DNA of 64,000 nt, taken from NCBI RefSeq assembly GCF_025642115.1, contig NZ_CP106753.1, forward strand, positions 3,411,501 through 3,475,500, given 5' to 3'. How positions within the stretch are numbered: the stretch's first letter is position 1; each line of letters starts with the position of its first letter. Positions 14,038-20,444 of this stretch are shown one piece after another. The position numbers and the translations under genes were made by a program. The notes beneath the pieces are model-generated. The model was not told the DNA's origin and searched no databases. It saw only the letters and a program-made list of their open reading frames with translations. The DNA is from Chitiniphilus purpureus (GTDB taxonomy: Bacteria; Pseudomonadota; Gammaproteobacteria; Burkholderiales; Chitinibacteraceae).

Positions 14038-14682
14038 ATGGACAATCACGACGAGCTGCGCCGGCTGGCGCAGGCGGCGACGCCGGGACCGTGGCGCTGG
14101 GAGATCAACGCCAAGCACAAATCCATGCACTTGGTCGGCGGCGTGCCTCAGTATGACCTGACCGTGATGGATTTTGAACGCTGGGGCATGGGCGGCGCTG
14201 TTATCCGTCTTCGGGAGCTATCTGAGCCGGGCATGAACATCATGTCCCGGGTGTGCGACCGCCTCGACTGGATCGTCCCCTTTGCTGGACGCGAACACCA
14301 TGAGGACTGGTGCGCAGATATCGATCATGCAGACGCAAAGTTGATCGCCGCCGCCAACCCCGCCACGGTGCTTGCGCTGCTGGATGAGCTGGCCGCATCG
14401 CAGGCGGAGGTGGCGCGGCTGCGGGGGGCGCTGCAGTTCTATGCCGAATGCCGCCACCTCAAGCTCGACGATGAAATGGGCATCAAGGCCCGCGCCGCCC
14501 TCGCCCGATCCTCCCCCGACGACGCGCTGCGGGCGTATGGGGAGCGGGTGGCGCGGGCGGCCTACGAGGCAGGAGTTAAGGCGTCCCGAGCCTTCGGTCT
14601 TTGTAAGATGAAATCGCTTTCGTCGTGGCGCTTCAGGCGAGAAAACGAAATTGCCAAAGTTCTTGAGGACGTGAAGCCATGA
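14038..14682 (+). CDS. ead: Ea22-like phage protein, 214 aa
   Basis: Has the hallmark of Ead/Ea22-like proteins: ATPGPWRWEI near the N-terminus and DADAKLIAAANPATVLALLD in the middle, followed by a short coiled coil. These non-essential early proteins are common in lambdoid phages and serve as mosaic junctions. An extra Arg/Ala-rich C-terminal domain follows. Coupled to the next gene by an ATGA overlap. Confidence 0.82.
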   Translation: MDNHDELRRLAQAATPGPWRWEINAKHKSMHLVGGVPQYDLTVMDFERWGMGGAVIRLRELSEPGMNIMSRVCDRLDWIVPFAGREHHEDWCADIDHADAKLIAAANPATVLALLDELAASQAEVARLRGALQFYAECRHLKLDDEMGIKARAALARSSPDDALRAYGERVARAAYEAGVKASRAFGLCKMKSLSSWRFRRENEIAKVLEDVKP

Positions 14683-15215
14683 GCACGAACGTGACCCCGT
14701 ATCAGCTCAATCTGCTGCACCACACCCTCGGGCTGCGGCCGGATAGGCGCGAGCCCTACCGCAACCACTTCGTGGCCGGGCCGGAGCATGACGATCTGGC
14801 CGACCTTGAGGCGCTGGTGTCGGTGGGCCTGATGGCTCGCAGCCCCACGCCGAAGTTCTGCAATCCGACCGATATGGTTTTCCACGTCACCGAAGCCGGC
14901 GAGGTATACGCCATAAACAACCTGCCGCCCGCGCCGCCGCCTCCGAAGCGATCCAAGTATGGCGATTGGTTGGACGCCGACACTGGCTTTAGCTTCCGCG
15001 ACTACTTACTCGGCGACAACGCACCGGAATATGAGGGCGCATGGAGGGAGGGCACCGGAACCGGAAGGTCTTGCTGGCACTGGCGAATGTACCGCCGTGA
15101 ATCACCGTGCTGGCAGAACCCCCGCATCGAAGGCGAGTGGAAGCCAACTAAGAAAGAAGCGAAGGCCAGCTACAAGGCAGCGCTCAAAGCCCAGCGCGGC
15201 AAGGGTGGTGAATGA
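14679..15215 (+). CDS. Hypothetical phage protein, 178 aa
   Basis: The N-terminal part looks like a small winged domain (TPYQLNLLHHTLGLRPDRRE; MVFHVTEAGEVYAINNLPPA). A Pro-rich linker and a Trp/Arg-rich C-terminus with a Lys/Ala helix (PTKKEAKASYKAALKAQRGK) follow. This N-terminal pattern recurs in phage accessory genes. ATGA overlaps join it to both neighbours. Confidence 0.65.
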   Translation: MSTNVTPYQLNLLHHTLGLRPDRREPYRNHFVAGPEHDDLADLEALVSVGLMARSPTPKFCNPTDMVFHVTEAGEVYAINNLPPAPPPPKRSKYGDWLDADTGFSFRDYLLGDNAPEYEGAWREGTGTGRSCWHWRMYRRESPCWQNPRIEGEWKPTKKEAKASYKAALKAQRGKGGE

Positions 15216-15523
15216 TGCCCTGCTACATCGAGCGCATGAAGAACGGCGACACCATGTTCATATGCGGCGACCTTGGCGCACATTGCGCTGCCGAGCATTG
15301 TGCGGCGGTATCGGGCTATTTGTGTGACTACCCCGTAGGGGAGGGCCTAACGTGCGACCTGCCGTTATGCGCCAGCCATGCCTACGAGGTCGCCCCGAAT
15401 CTGCACTACTGCCCGGCACACCTGCTGATGTGGAACGCCTTTCGGGAGCATGGCGGAGAGAAACCCCCAACAAATCCGCGAGGCCCGGCACAACGCTGGG
15501 CTGACGCAAACGCAGGCAGCTGA
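15212..15523 (+). CDS. Cys/His-rich phage protein, probably zinc binding, 103 aa
   Basis: Ten cysteines and several histidines in a compact order (CYIERMKNGDTMFICGD, CAAEHCAA, LCDYPV, TCDLPLCASHAYEV, YCPAH) suggest two zinc sites. The C-terminal 24 codons overlap the next gene in another frame. No function is known. Confidence 0.62.
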   Translation: MMPCYIERMKNGDTMFICGDLGAHCAAEHCAAVSGYLCDYPVGEGLTCDLPLCASHAYEVAPNLHYCPAHLLMWNAFREHGGEKPPTNPRGPAQRWADANAGS

Positions 15524-15647
15524 ACTAGTCCACGCCAGGATGCGCGCATGGCAGGAATGGGAAGCGGGCAACCGCGCCATGCCCGGTGCAGCGTGGGAGC
15601 TGTTTTTGATCAAGACCGGGCAAGGCCCGGCAAAGGGACGAAATTGA
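15450..15647 (+). CDS. XRE-type helix-turn-helix phage protein, 65 aa
   Basis: Nearly the whole protein is one helix-turn-helix domain (IREARHNAGLTQTQAAELVH) followed by the AWQEWEAGNRAMPGAAWELF motif typical of a widespread small phage regulator. It begins inside the preceding gene (74-base overlap, different frame) with GGGAG very close to the ATG. It could be a minor phage regulator; the target is unknown. Confidence 0.78.
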   Translation: MAERNPQQIREARHNAGLTQTQAAELVHARMRAWQEWEAGNRAMPGAAWELFLIKTGQGPAKGRN

Positions 15648-15811
15648 AATATCTCCTTCTGGCGGTGGTTGTGGCGGCCGTGGCCGTCTGCTCCCGCCGC
15701 GTCACGTGGTCCAAGACCAGCGACGGCTGGCATCGCATCTCCTACGACTCTGATCGCGACAACTGGCGTGATTGGTTCCGGGCGTGGCGTGACAAGCGGG
15801 GGCAGAAATGA
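15644..15811 (+). CDS. Small membrane-anchored phage protein, TTG start, 55 aa
   Basis: The protein-like part begins with a hydrophobic helix (KYLLLAVVVAAVAVCSRRVT) followed by a soluble Trp-rich tail (TSDGWHRISYDSDRDNWRDW). The only well-placed start is TTG at 15644, overlapping the previous stop (TTGA) with AAGGGA upstream; longer versions use the wrong reading of the previous gene. Could be a spanin-like or signal-anchored protein. Confidence 0.55.
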   Translation: MKYLLLAVVVAAVAVCSRRVTWSKTSDGWHRISYDSDRDNWRDWFRAWRDKRGQK

Positions 15812-16008
15812 CCGAGGAAATCCAATGCTGCCGGACGCGAAAATGCGGCTGGCGTGGGATGTGGGCTGACCTCGTGCCGGTACCGTCTACTACGAAGGCG
15901 TATCGCGGGCTGGGGATCAAGGAGAACACCTGCCCGAAGTGTGGCGGGAGGGAGTTTTACCGCATCGAGCAGCCGGCCAGCACCAAACCCACCGAGGAAC
16001 CGAAATGA
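15808..16008 (+). CDS. Zinc-ribbon phage protein, 66 aa
   Basis: Cysteines CCRTRKCGW and, 25 residues later, CPKCGG form a treble-cleft-like zinc ribbon; the ends are Lys/Pro-rich. Coupled by ATGA overlaps on both sides. Such proteins are common in phage early operons; no specific function. Confidence 0.65.
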   Translation: MTEEIQCCRTRKCGWRGMWADLVPVPSTTKAYRGLGIKENTCPKCGGREFYRIEQPASTKPTEEPK

Positions 16009-17027
16009 CACGAGACGAACAGATCGCCCGCGCTGCGATTGAGGCGTGCGCGAAGGTTTGCGCCGAAGAAATGGCGGAATGGGGCATCGACCGTGATGGC
16101 TGGCAGAGCGCGAAGGTCTGCAGGGGCAGCATCCTTGAACTCGACCCCGCCGCCATCGTGGCGAGCGTGCCGCATGACCCGCTCGCCGAAATGGTGGCGC
16201 TGACCGAGGACATCGGCGGGTACGACGAGCCGCAGCCGGCAAACAAGGGGTATGCACTCCTAGGCAATGGTGACTACCTAATCAACCACTCGGCCCCACC
16301 AATCGACGCGGGACTGGGCGCAGAAATCGTCATCACCAACGCCACCACCGCCGATAAGTCGGGCAATCGGCAGGTTGGAGAGTCGCGGGAGAACTCGCCC
16401 GGCAAGGGCATTGCCGCCGATGCAATGGTGATCCGCATCGGCTTCCTAAACATGGCTGCGCTGGATGCACTGGAAGGACAACTTCGCATGCTTCGCCGCG
16501 CCCACTGGCCGAAGTCGGACGAAGCTGAGCCAGCCGCCCCGCAGGTGCCGAGCCGTATGGCTGCTGGCGATCCACGTAACCCGATCAGCCACCCTTTCAT
16601 CCACGATGGGTTTACCTATGGATGGAATGCCTGCATTGACGCCATGCTCGTCGCAGCCCCGCAGCCATCCGGCAATGCCGCAGCGGTGGGGCAGCCCACG
16701 GCCGCCAGATCGGGCACCAGCAAGGCCGAAACAGCACAGTGGCTGCAGCCGGATGATCTGGAACTGCTGATGATGTTCGGCATGCAGGCGGACGACTGCG
16801 ATGCAGATGGTCACACACTCAGCAAGACCGAGGTGCAGCGACTGTGTGAAATTGGCGTGATCCGCAACCTGGGATTCGGCCGCATCGCCATGACCACCTT
16901 TGGCCACCACCTGTTCGACGCGAACTGGGAGCAATACCCAACGCTGCCGCTTCGCACCTATGCCGAGTACAACGCCATTGCTGCCGCCAATGCAGCCATG
17001 GCCGCAGAAGCAGGCAGGGAGGGGTGA
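16005..17027 (+). CDS. Mosaic phage protein with QPSGNAA linker, 340 aa
   Basis: A composite protein. The N-terminal helices (RDEQIARAAIEACAKVCAEE) resemble a module repeated in phage genes. The central part contains ISHPFIHDGFTYGWNACIDA, then the linker QPSGNAAAVG. A small C-terminal domain (DDLELLMMFGMQADDCDADG ... HHLFDANWEQ) and an AAMAAEAG tail end it. Linker and tail DNA duplicate parts of the gene at 11670-12251. Start at 16005 by ATGA overlap; upstream codons belong to the previous gene. Function unknown. Confidence 0.65.
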   Translation: MTRDEQIARAAIEACAKVCAEEMAEWGIDRDGWQSAKVCRGSILELDPAAIVASVPHDPLAEMVALTEDIGGYDEPQPANKGYALLGNGDYLINHSAPPIDAGLGAEIVITNATTADKSGNRQVGESRENSPGKGIAADAMVIRIGFLNMAALDALEGQLRMLRRAHWPKSDEAEPAAPQVPSRMAAGDPRNPISHPFIHDGFTYGWNACIDAMLVAAPQPSGNAAAVGQPTAARSGTSKAETAQWLQPDDLELLMMFGMQADDCDADGHTLSKTEVQRLCEIGVIRNLGFGRIAMTTFGHHLFDANWEQYPTLPLRTYAEYNAIAAANAAMAAEAGREG

Positions 17028-17251
17028 TGGTGAAGCGTAGACCCAGTGGCTTTTGCGCCACCTGCCAATGCGGTGTCGTGATCGGCGCACTCGATGCGAA
17101 GCGCACAGCCCGGCGCGACATGGGGCAGATTCTTGGCAAGTGGCTGTTCGATGGCTGCACTGTTCGGCCCTACTTTGATGGGACGTGGAGCATCGAGATT
17201 CGCCGTTGTGAGTGCGACGCCGCCGAGCGGCAGGGGGACAGTCATGACTGA
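17027..17251 (+). CDS. Cys-rich small phage protein, 74 aa
   Basis: A CATCQCG motif at the N-terminus and RRCECDAAE at the C-terminus form a likely zinc site around a short alpha/beta domain (WLFDGCTVRPYFDGTWSIEI). Start ATG at 17027 in a TGATG overlap; a GTG one codon earlier is also possible. No family recognised. Confidence 0.65.
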   Translation: MVKRRPSGFCATCQCGVVIGALDAKRTARRDMGQILGKWLFDGCTVRPYFDGTWSIEIRRCECDAAERQGDSHD

Positions 17252-17456
17252 CAAAGAACGAGCCGAAGTGCTGGCGAAAGCGGTGCTTCGATCCTGGTGC
17301 TGGGAGGGGGGAGCTTGCTGGCACTGCCAAGGCCACTTCACTTTCACCAAATTCCGGTATGGATTCCAGCACGACGATAGTTGCCCGGTTGTGCTAGCGG
17401 AAAACATCGAAGCGATGCGCGTTCATGCCGCCGAGCGGCAAGGAGAAAGGAAGTGA
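17244..17456 (+). CDS. Small Cys/His phage protein, 70 aa
   Basis: 70 residues with CWEGGACWHCQGHFTFTKFR, a probable zinc knuckle, and DDSCPVVLAENIEAMRVHAA. Overlaps the previous stop by eight bases and has GGGGGA upstream. Same style as its Cys-rich neighbours; function unknown. Confidence 0.62.
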   Translation: MTDKERAEVLAKAVLRSWCWEGGACWHCQGHFTFTKFRYGFQHDDSCPVVLAENIEAMRVHAAERQGERK

Positions 17457-17797
17457 ACCACGACGACAACATCCGCGAGCTGCTGGAGCTGGCGGCGAAG
17501 GCGGCGGGGCTGCGCATCAGCAACCGACTGACTAAAGGAGGGCTGATGGTCTGTAGCGCGGACCGACCGGCCCCTCACAAGTGGAACCCGCGGGATGACG
17601 ACGGCGATGCGCTGCGGCTGGCGGTGGCGTGCCGACTGACAGTCTGCACCGATGGCGATGCGACAGTCTCGGCGTTTGAGGCGTGGCTCGAAGATGGTCG
17701 CGTGTTTGTGACGCAGCGCGTCAGCGAAGGCCGCCGCACCGCCACCCGCCTGGCAATCGTGCGCGCAGCAGCTGAAATCGGCAGGAGGATGCCATGA
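17453..17797 (+). CDS. Hypothetical phage protein, GTG start, 114 aa
   Basis: Starts with GTG at 17453 overlapping the previous stop (GTGA), preceded by AAGGAGAAAGGAA. The protein NHDDNIRELLELAAKAAGLR continues into a domain ending GRRTATRLAIVRAAAEIGRR. The pattern (KWNPRDDDGDALRLAVACRL) recurs in phage accessory proteins with an unknown role. Confidence 0.66.
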   Translation: MNHDDNIRELLELAAKAAGLRISNRLTKGGLMVCSADRPAPHKWNPRDDDGDALRLAVACRLTVCTDGDATVSAFEAWLEDGRVFVTQRVSEGRRTATRLAIVRAAAEIGRRMP

Positions 17798-18213
17798 ACC
17801 ACGACACATTGCTCGCCGTGGCGCGGGCGGCGTACCTCGCCGGGTTCGACCGTAGCTGCGAGGGCTACAACAGCGAATACCCCTACGAGCACAAAGGGGC
17901 CGCCCCCGAGAAGGATGAGGTGTGGGCAGCAGGATGCGAGCAGTCAGCGGCCGAGATCGTCTCCGAGGTGCTGGCGAGCCTGCCGCCGCAGAGCGATATC
18001 GGGATGCCGATGTCGGTGCCGGAGATGCCGCGCGACGAGATCATCCGCATGGCGGCAGAGACTGGGCTTGGAACTCTCCTGCCGACTTGGCATGGCCTTC
18101 CGCCGACTTGGCATGGCCGGCAACTGGATGAGATTGAACGCTTCGCGGTCCTGGTGGCCGACGAGCGCGACCGCCAGTGGCAGGAGATCGTCGCTCGGGC
18201 GAAGGGGGAGTGA
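17794..18213 (+). CDS. Hypothetical phage protein with a short tandem duplication, 139 aa
   Basis: N-terminal helices with MNHDTLLAVARAAYLAGFDR resemble the small helical module seen in the gene at 16005. A 21-bp tandem duplication (18081-18101 and 18102-18122) gives LPTWHG twice. The C-terminus is acidic and helical. ATGA overlap with the previous gene, TGATG with the next. Function unknown. Confidence 0.62.
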   Translation: MNHDTLLAVARAAYLAGFDRSCEGYNSEYPYEHKGAAPEKDEVWAAGCEQSAAEIVSEVLASLPPQSDIGMPMSVPEMPRDEIIRMAAETGLGTLLPTWHGLPPTWHGRQLDEIERFAVLVADERDRQWQEIVARAKGE

Positions 18214-18329
18214 TGGCCACGCCAAATGCCCCGGCGCCACCGCCCGACGCCGACCTCACACGACAGCGCCTCCGATTGGAGGCGTCGCTGTTTCTGGGGC
18301 ACGAACAAATAGGGGTATCTGATGGGTGA
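18213..18329 (+). CDS. Possible 38-aa leader peptide before the excisionase
   Basis: ATG at 18213 in a TGATG overlap with the preceding gene; 38 codons, Pro-rich then basic (APAPPPDADLTRQRLRLEAS), overlapping the excisionase start by eight bases. Its middle lies on a hairpin (CGCCTCC / GGAGGCG, 18269-18286) followed by GCTGTTTC, so the region may work as RNA structure instead. Confidence 0.35.
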   Translation: MATPNAPAPPPDADLTRQRLRLEASLFLGHEQIGVSDG

Positions 18330-18666
18330 AGTTCTAACTCTCAGGGAAGCCGCCGACTTCCTACACATCCACTATAAGACAGCTGCCAAGCTGGCCGCAG
18401 ACGGCAAACTGCCCGGTTGGCGCCCTACCCCCCGTGGGGACTGGCGTTTCCTCCGGGTTGACCTAATCGACATGCTGCGCAACAGTACGCCCCGGCGAGA
18501 AGCGCAGGCTGCAAATTCAGGAAATGCAGAATGGCGCGAAAGCAAGATGGCCTCTACCAAAGGGGCGAAATTTGGTGGGTGCGTTTCAACCACCACGGCC
18601 GGGAGATACGCCGCTCTACTGGAACTACCGACCGAACGGCGGCAGAAGAATACCGGGACCAGCTGA
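18322..18666 (+). CDS. xis: Excisionase-like helix-turn-helix protein
   Basis: Residues 3-50 (LTLREAADFLHIHYKTAAKL ... GDWRFLRVDLIDMLRN) form the winged-helix domain of the excisionase/MerR-like HTH_17 group. Such proteins bend DNA at the attachment site and bias the integrase towards excision. The remaining 60 residues are read in a frame that overlaps the integrase gene by 136 bases and look unstructured, so the active part is probably the first domain. Position directly before int supports the role. Confidence 0.75.
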   Translation: MGEVLTLREAADFLHIHYKTAAKLAADGKLPGWRPTPRGDWRFLRVDLIDMLRNSTPRREAQAANSGNAEWRESKMASTKGAKFGGCVSTTTAGRYAALLELPTERRQKNTGTS

Positions 18667-19562
18667 AAGCCTCGCTCTGGCGGCAGGAAAAGCTGGGCGA
18701 GCGACCTGAATACCGCTGGGAGGAAGCGGTTGAACGATGGCTGATTGATCGACTGGACCGGCCCACGGCCTACAACTGGAAGCTGACCCTGCGATGGCTG
18801 CACCCGCACTTGTGCGGTGTGAGGCTGGCTGACATTACGCGCGAGCGGATCGAGGCCATAAAGCGGGCGAAGCAGAAAGAAGGGGTGAAGCCGCGCACAG
18901 TCAATGACGTACTGAACGTGATCCGCTCTATCCTGCGCGCCGCACACGAATGGGAATGGATTGACCGGGCGCCTGTGGTCAAGACGCTACAGGAACCGAC
19001 TCGCCGAGTGCGCTACCTGACCGACGCCGAAGAAGTCAGGCTATTGCGTGAGGTGCCCGAGCATATGGCGCCGATTGTGCGATTCGCACTCTGCACCGGG
19101 TTGCGGATGTCCAACATCCTGGGATTGGAATGGTCACAGATCGACATGACACGGCGTGTGGCATGGGTTCATCCGGATCAGGCCAAGGAAAGCAAAGCCA
19201 TTCCGGTGCCGCTCAATAGCGATGCGGCGCAGATCCTGCGGGAGCAGATGGGGCAGCATCTGAGCCACGTGTTCACCTATCAGGGGGAGCCGATGCGGAG
19301 GGTAAACGGCCGGGCATGGCGCAACGCACTGCAGCGCGCGGGCATCGAGAACTTCACGTTTCATTGCCTACGCCATACCTGGGCAAGCCGGCACATCCAG
19401 TCCGGCACGTCACTGCATGCGTTGATGGAAATGGGCGGCTGGTCCGATGTGGACATGGTGCGGAAGTACGCGCATTTCGGCGCCGAACACCTGGTGGAAC
19501 ACGCCGAGCGGATCGCACGTTCCGCACAAAAGTCGGCACACAAAGAAAAAGCGACCGGGTGA
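18531..19562 (+). CDS. int: Phage tyrosine integrase, 343 aa
   Basis: A complete tyrosine recombinase: N-terminal arm and core-binding domains (about residues 1-155), then the catalytic domain with Arg192 in CTGLRMSNILGLEW, Lys222, His278-x-x-Arg281 in HCLRHTWAS, Trp304 in GGWSDVDMV and the nucleophile Tyr313 in RKYAHF. All catalytic residues are present, so it may still act. It reads towards tRNA-Pro, 48 bp away, the expected attachment site. It catalyses strand exchange between phage and chromosomal att sites. Confidence 0.96.
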   Translation: MARKQDGLYQRGEIWWVRFNHHGREIRRSTGTTDRTAAEEYRDQLKASLWRQEKLGERPEYRWEEAVERWLIDRLDRPTAYNWKLTLRWLHPHLCGVRLADITRERIEAIKRAKQKEGVKPRTVNDVLNVIRSILRAAHEWEWIDRAPVVKTLQEPTRRVRYLTDAEEVRLLREVPEHMAPIVRFALCTGLRMSNILGLEWSQIDMTRRVAWVHPDQAKESKAIPVPLNSDAAQILREQMGQHLSHVFTYQGEPMRRVNGRAWRNALQRAGIENFTFHCLRHTWASRHIQSGTSLHALMEMGGWSDVDMVRKYAHFGAEHLVEHAERIARSAQKSAHKEKATG

Positions 19563-19609
19563 TGACCGATCGCTTTTGATTGCAACACATTGATTTTATT
19601 GGGCAATAC

Positions 19610-19655
19610 TGGTCGGAATGGCGGGATTCGAACTCGCGACCCCTTGCACCCCATG
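19610..19655. other. Probable prophage attachment region at the tRNA-Pro 3' end
   Basis: Integrases of this type commonly use tRNA 3' ends, and the prophage ends precisely here with the tRNA gene intact. The identical core cannot be measured because the other att copy is outside the window. Confidence 0.55.
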
Positions 19656-19686
19656 CAAGTGCGCTACCAGGCTGCGCTACATTCCG
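19610..19686 (-). tRNA. tRNA-Pro (GGG)
   Basis: 77-nt tRNA on the minus strand. Acceptor CGGAATG pairs with CATTCCG, followed by ACCA encoded in the gene. The anticodon stem CTTGC/GCAAG encloses loop ATGGGGT with anticodon GGG. The T arm reads GAGTTCGAATC. The gene marks the boundary between prophage and chromosome. Confidence 0.96.
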
Positions 19687-19744
19687 AGAGGCACAGATTA
19701 TATCGGGGAAGGTACTGGTTGGCTAGTCGTTTATCGTCTGCTTC

Positions 19745-20101
19745 TCACTCATCCAGCCAAGCCAGCAGTGCTTCAAGCTCGGTGCGCGCTTGGATGAGCG
19801 GATCATCCTCTTCGCGCTCCTCCCCCGGATGGGCAAGCTGGTTGCGGGCACCGCTGATGGTGAAACCTTGCTCGTAAAGCAGCGAGCGGATGCGCCGGAC
19901 CAGCAGCACTTCGTGATGCTGGTAGTAACGGCGGTTGCCACGCCGTTTCACCGGCTTGAGTTGGGTGAACTCCTGCTCCCAGTAGCGCAACACATGTGGC
20001 TTGACGCCACATAGTTCACTTACTTCACCGATGGTGAAGTAGCGCTTGGCCGGGATCGAGGGCAGCTCACTGGTCGGAACGACGTTGCTGCTGTTTTGCA
20101 T
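19745..20101 (-). CDS. MerR-family transcriptional regulator, 118 aa
   Basis: The MerR-type DNA-binding domain is at residues about 20-85 ([40 protein letters not shown]), followed by an acidic C-terminus without metal-binding cysteines. I use the ATG at 20101, which lies inside the 3' end of ihfA (35-base overlap); the longer frame from 20140 is ihfA shadow. A MerR-type gene directly after ihfA is common in beta- and gammaproteobacteria; its target is unknown. Closest chromosomal gene to the prophage. Confidence 0.85.
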   Translation of the reverse strand: MQNSSNVVPTSELPSIPAKRYFTIGEVSELCGVKPHVLRYWEQEFTQLKPVKRRGNRRYYQHHEVLLVRRIRSLLYEQGFTISGARNQLAHPGEEREEDDPLIQARTELEALLAWLDE

Positions 20102-20384
20102 AGTGGATTTCCACCAAGCCCTTGAGCTTCTGGCTGGCATGAAAGGTGACTACGCGCCGGGCAGAAATCGGGATCTCCTCCCCGGTCTTGGGATTACGGC
20201 CCGGACGCTGGGGCTTGTCGCGTAACTGGAAGTTGCCAAAGCCGGAAAGCTTGACGGAATCGCCGGTTTCAAGCGCGCTGCGAATTTCCTCGAAGAACGC
20301 TTCCACCATGTCTTTCGCTTCACGCTTGTTCAGACCCACCTTGTCAAAGAGCAAATCTGCAAGGTCCGCTTTGGTCAACGTCAT
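20067..20384 (-). CDS. ihfA: Integration host factor alpha subunit
   Basis: 105 aa, full length for IhfA. Starts [20 protein letters not shown] and has the DNA-binding beta arm [20 protein letters not shown]. With IhfB it bends DNA in replication, recombination and transcription, and it is used by many lambdoid integrases. It follows pheT as in other proteobacteria. Start ATG at 20384; the 18 codons upstream are not conserved. Confidence 0.96.
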   Translation of the reverse strand: MTLTKADLADLLFDKVGLNKREAKDMVEAFFEEIRSALETGDSVKLSGFGNFQLRDKPQRPGRNPKTGEEIPISARRVVTFHASQKLKGLVEIHYAKQQQRRSDQ

Positions 20385-20444
20385 TGTTGTTTTCTCGGTA
20401 CCGTGTGCATCGGTACTAGGGCGAAAGGGGAAGTTCATGTGGCC

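Larger units (their letters stand above)
1..19650. mobile_element. Lambdoid/P22-like prophage, left end outside window, probably defective
   Basis: The segment carries a tyrosine integrase, an excisionase-like gene, a repressor/Cro pair with operators, an O-like replication initiator with iterons, podovirus-type ejection proteins and a tailspike. The right end is set by tRNA-Pro(GGG), whose 3' end lies 48 bp after the integrase stop codon. No terminase, portal, capsid, lysis or helicase gene is visible, and the place where they should lie is a scar near 4440-4500. The left attachment site is not in the window. The exact right boundary within the tRNA cannot be fixed without the other att copy. 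Confidence 0.93.
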
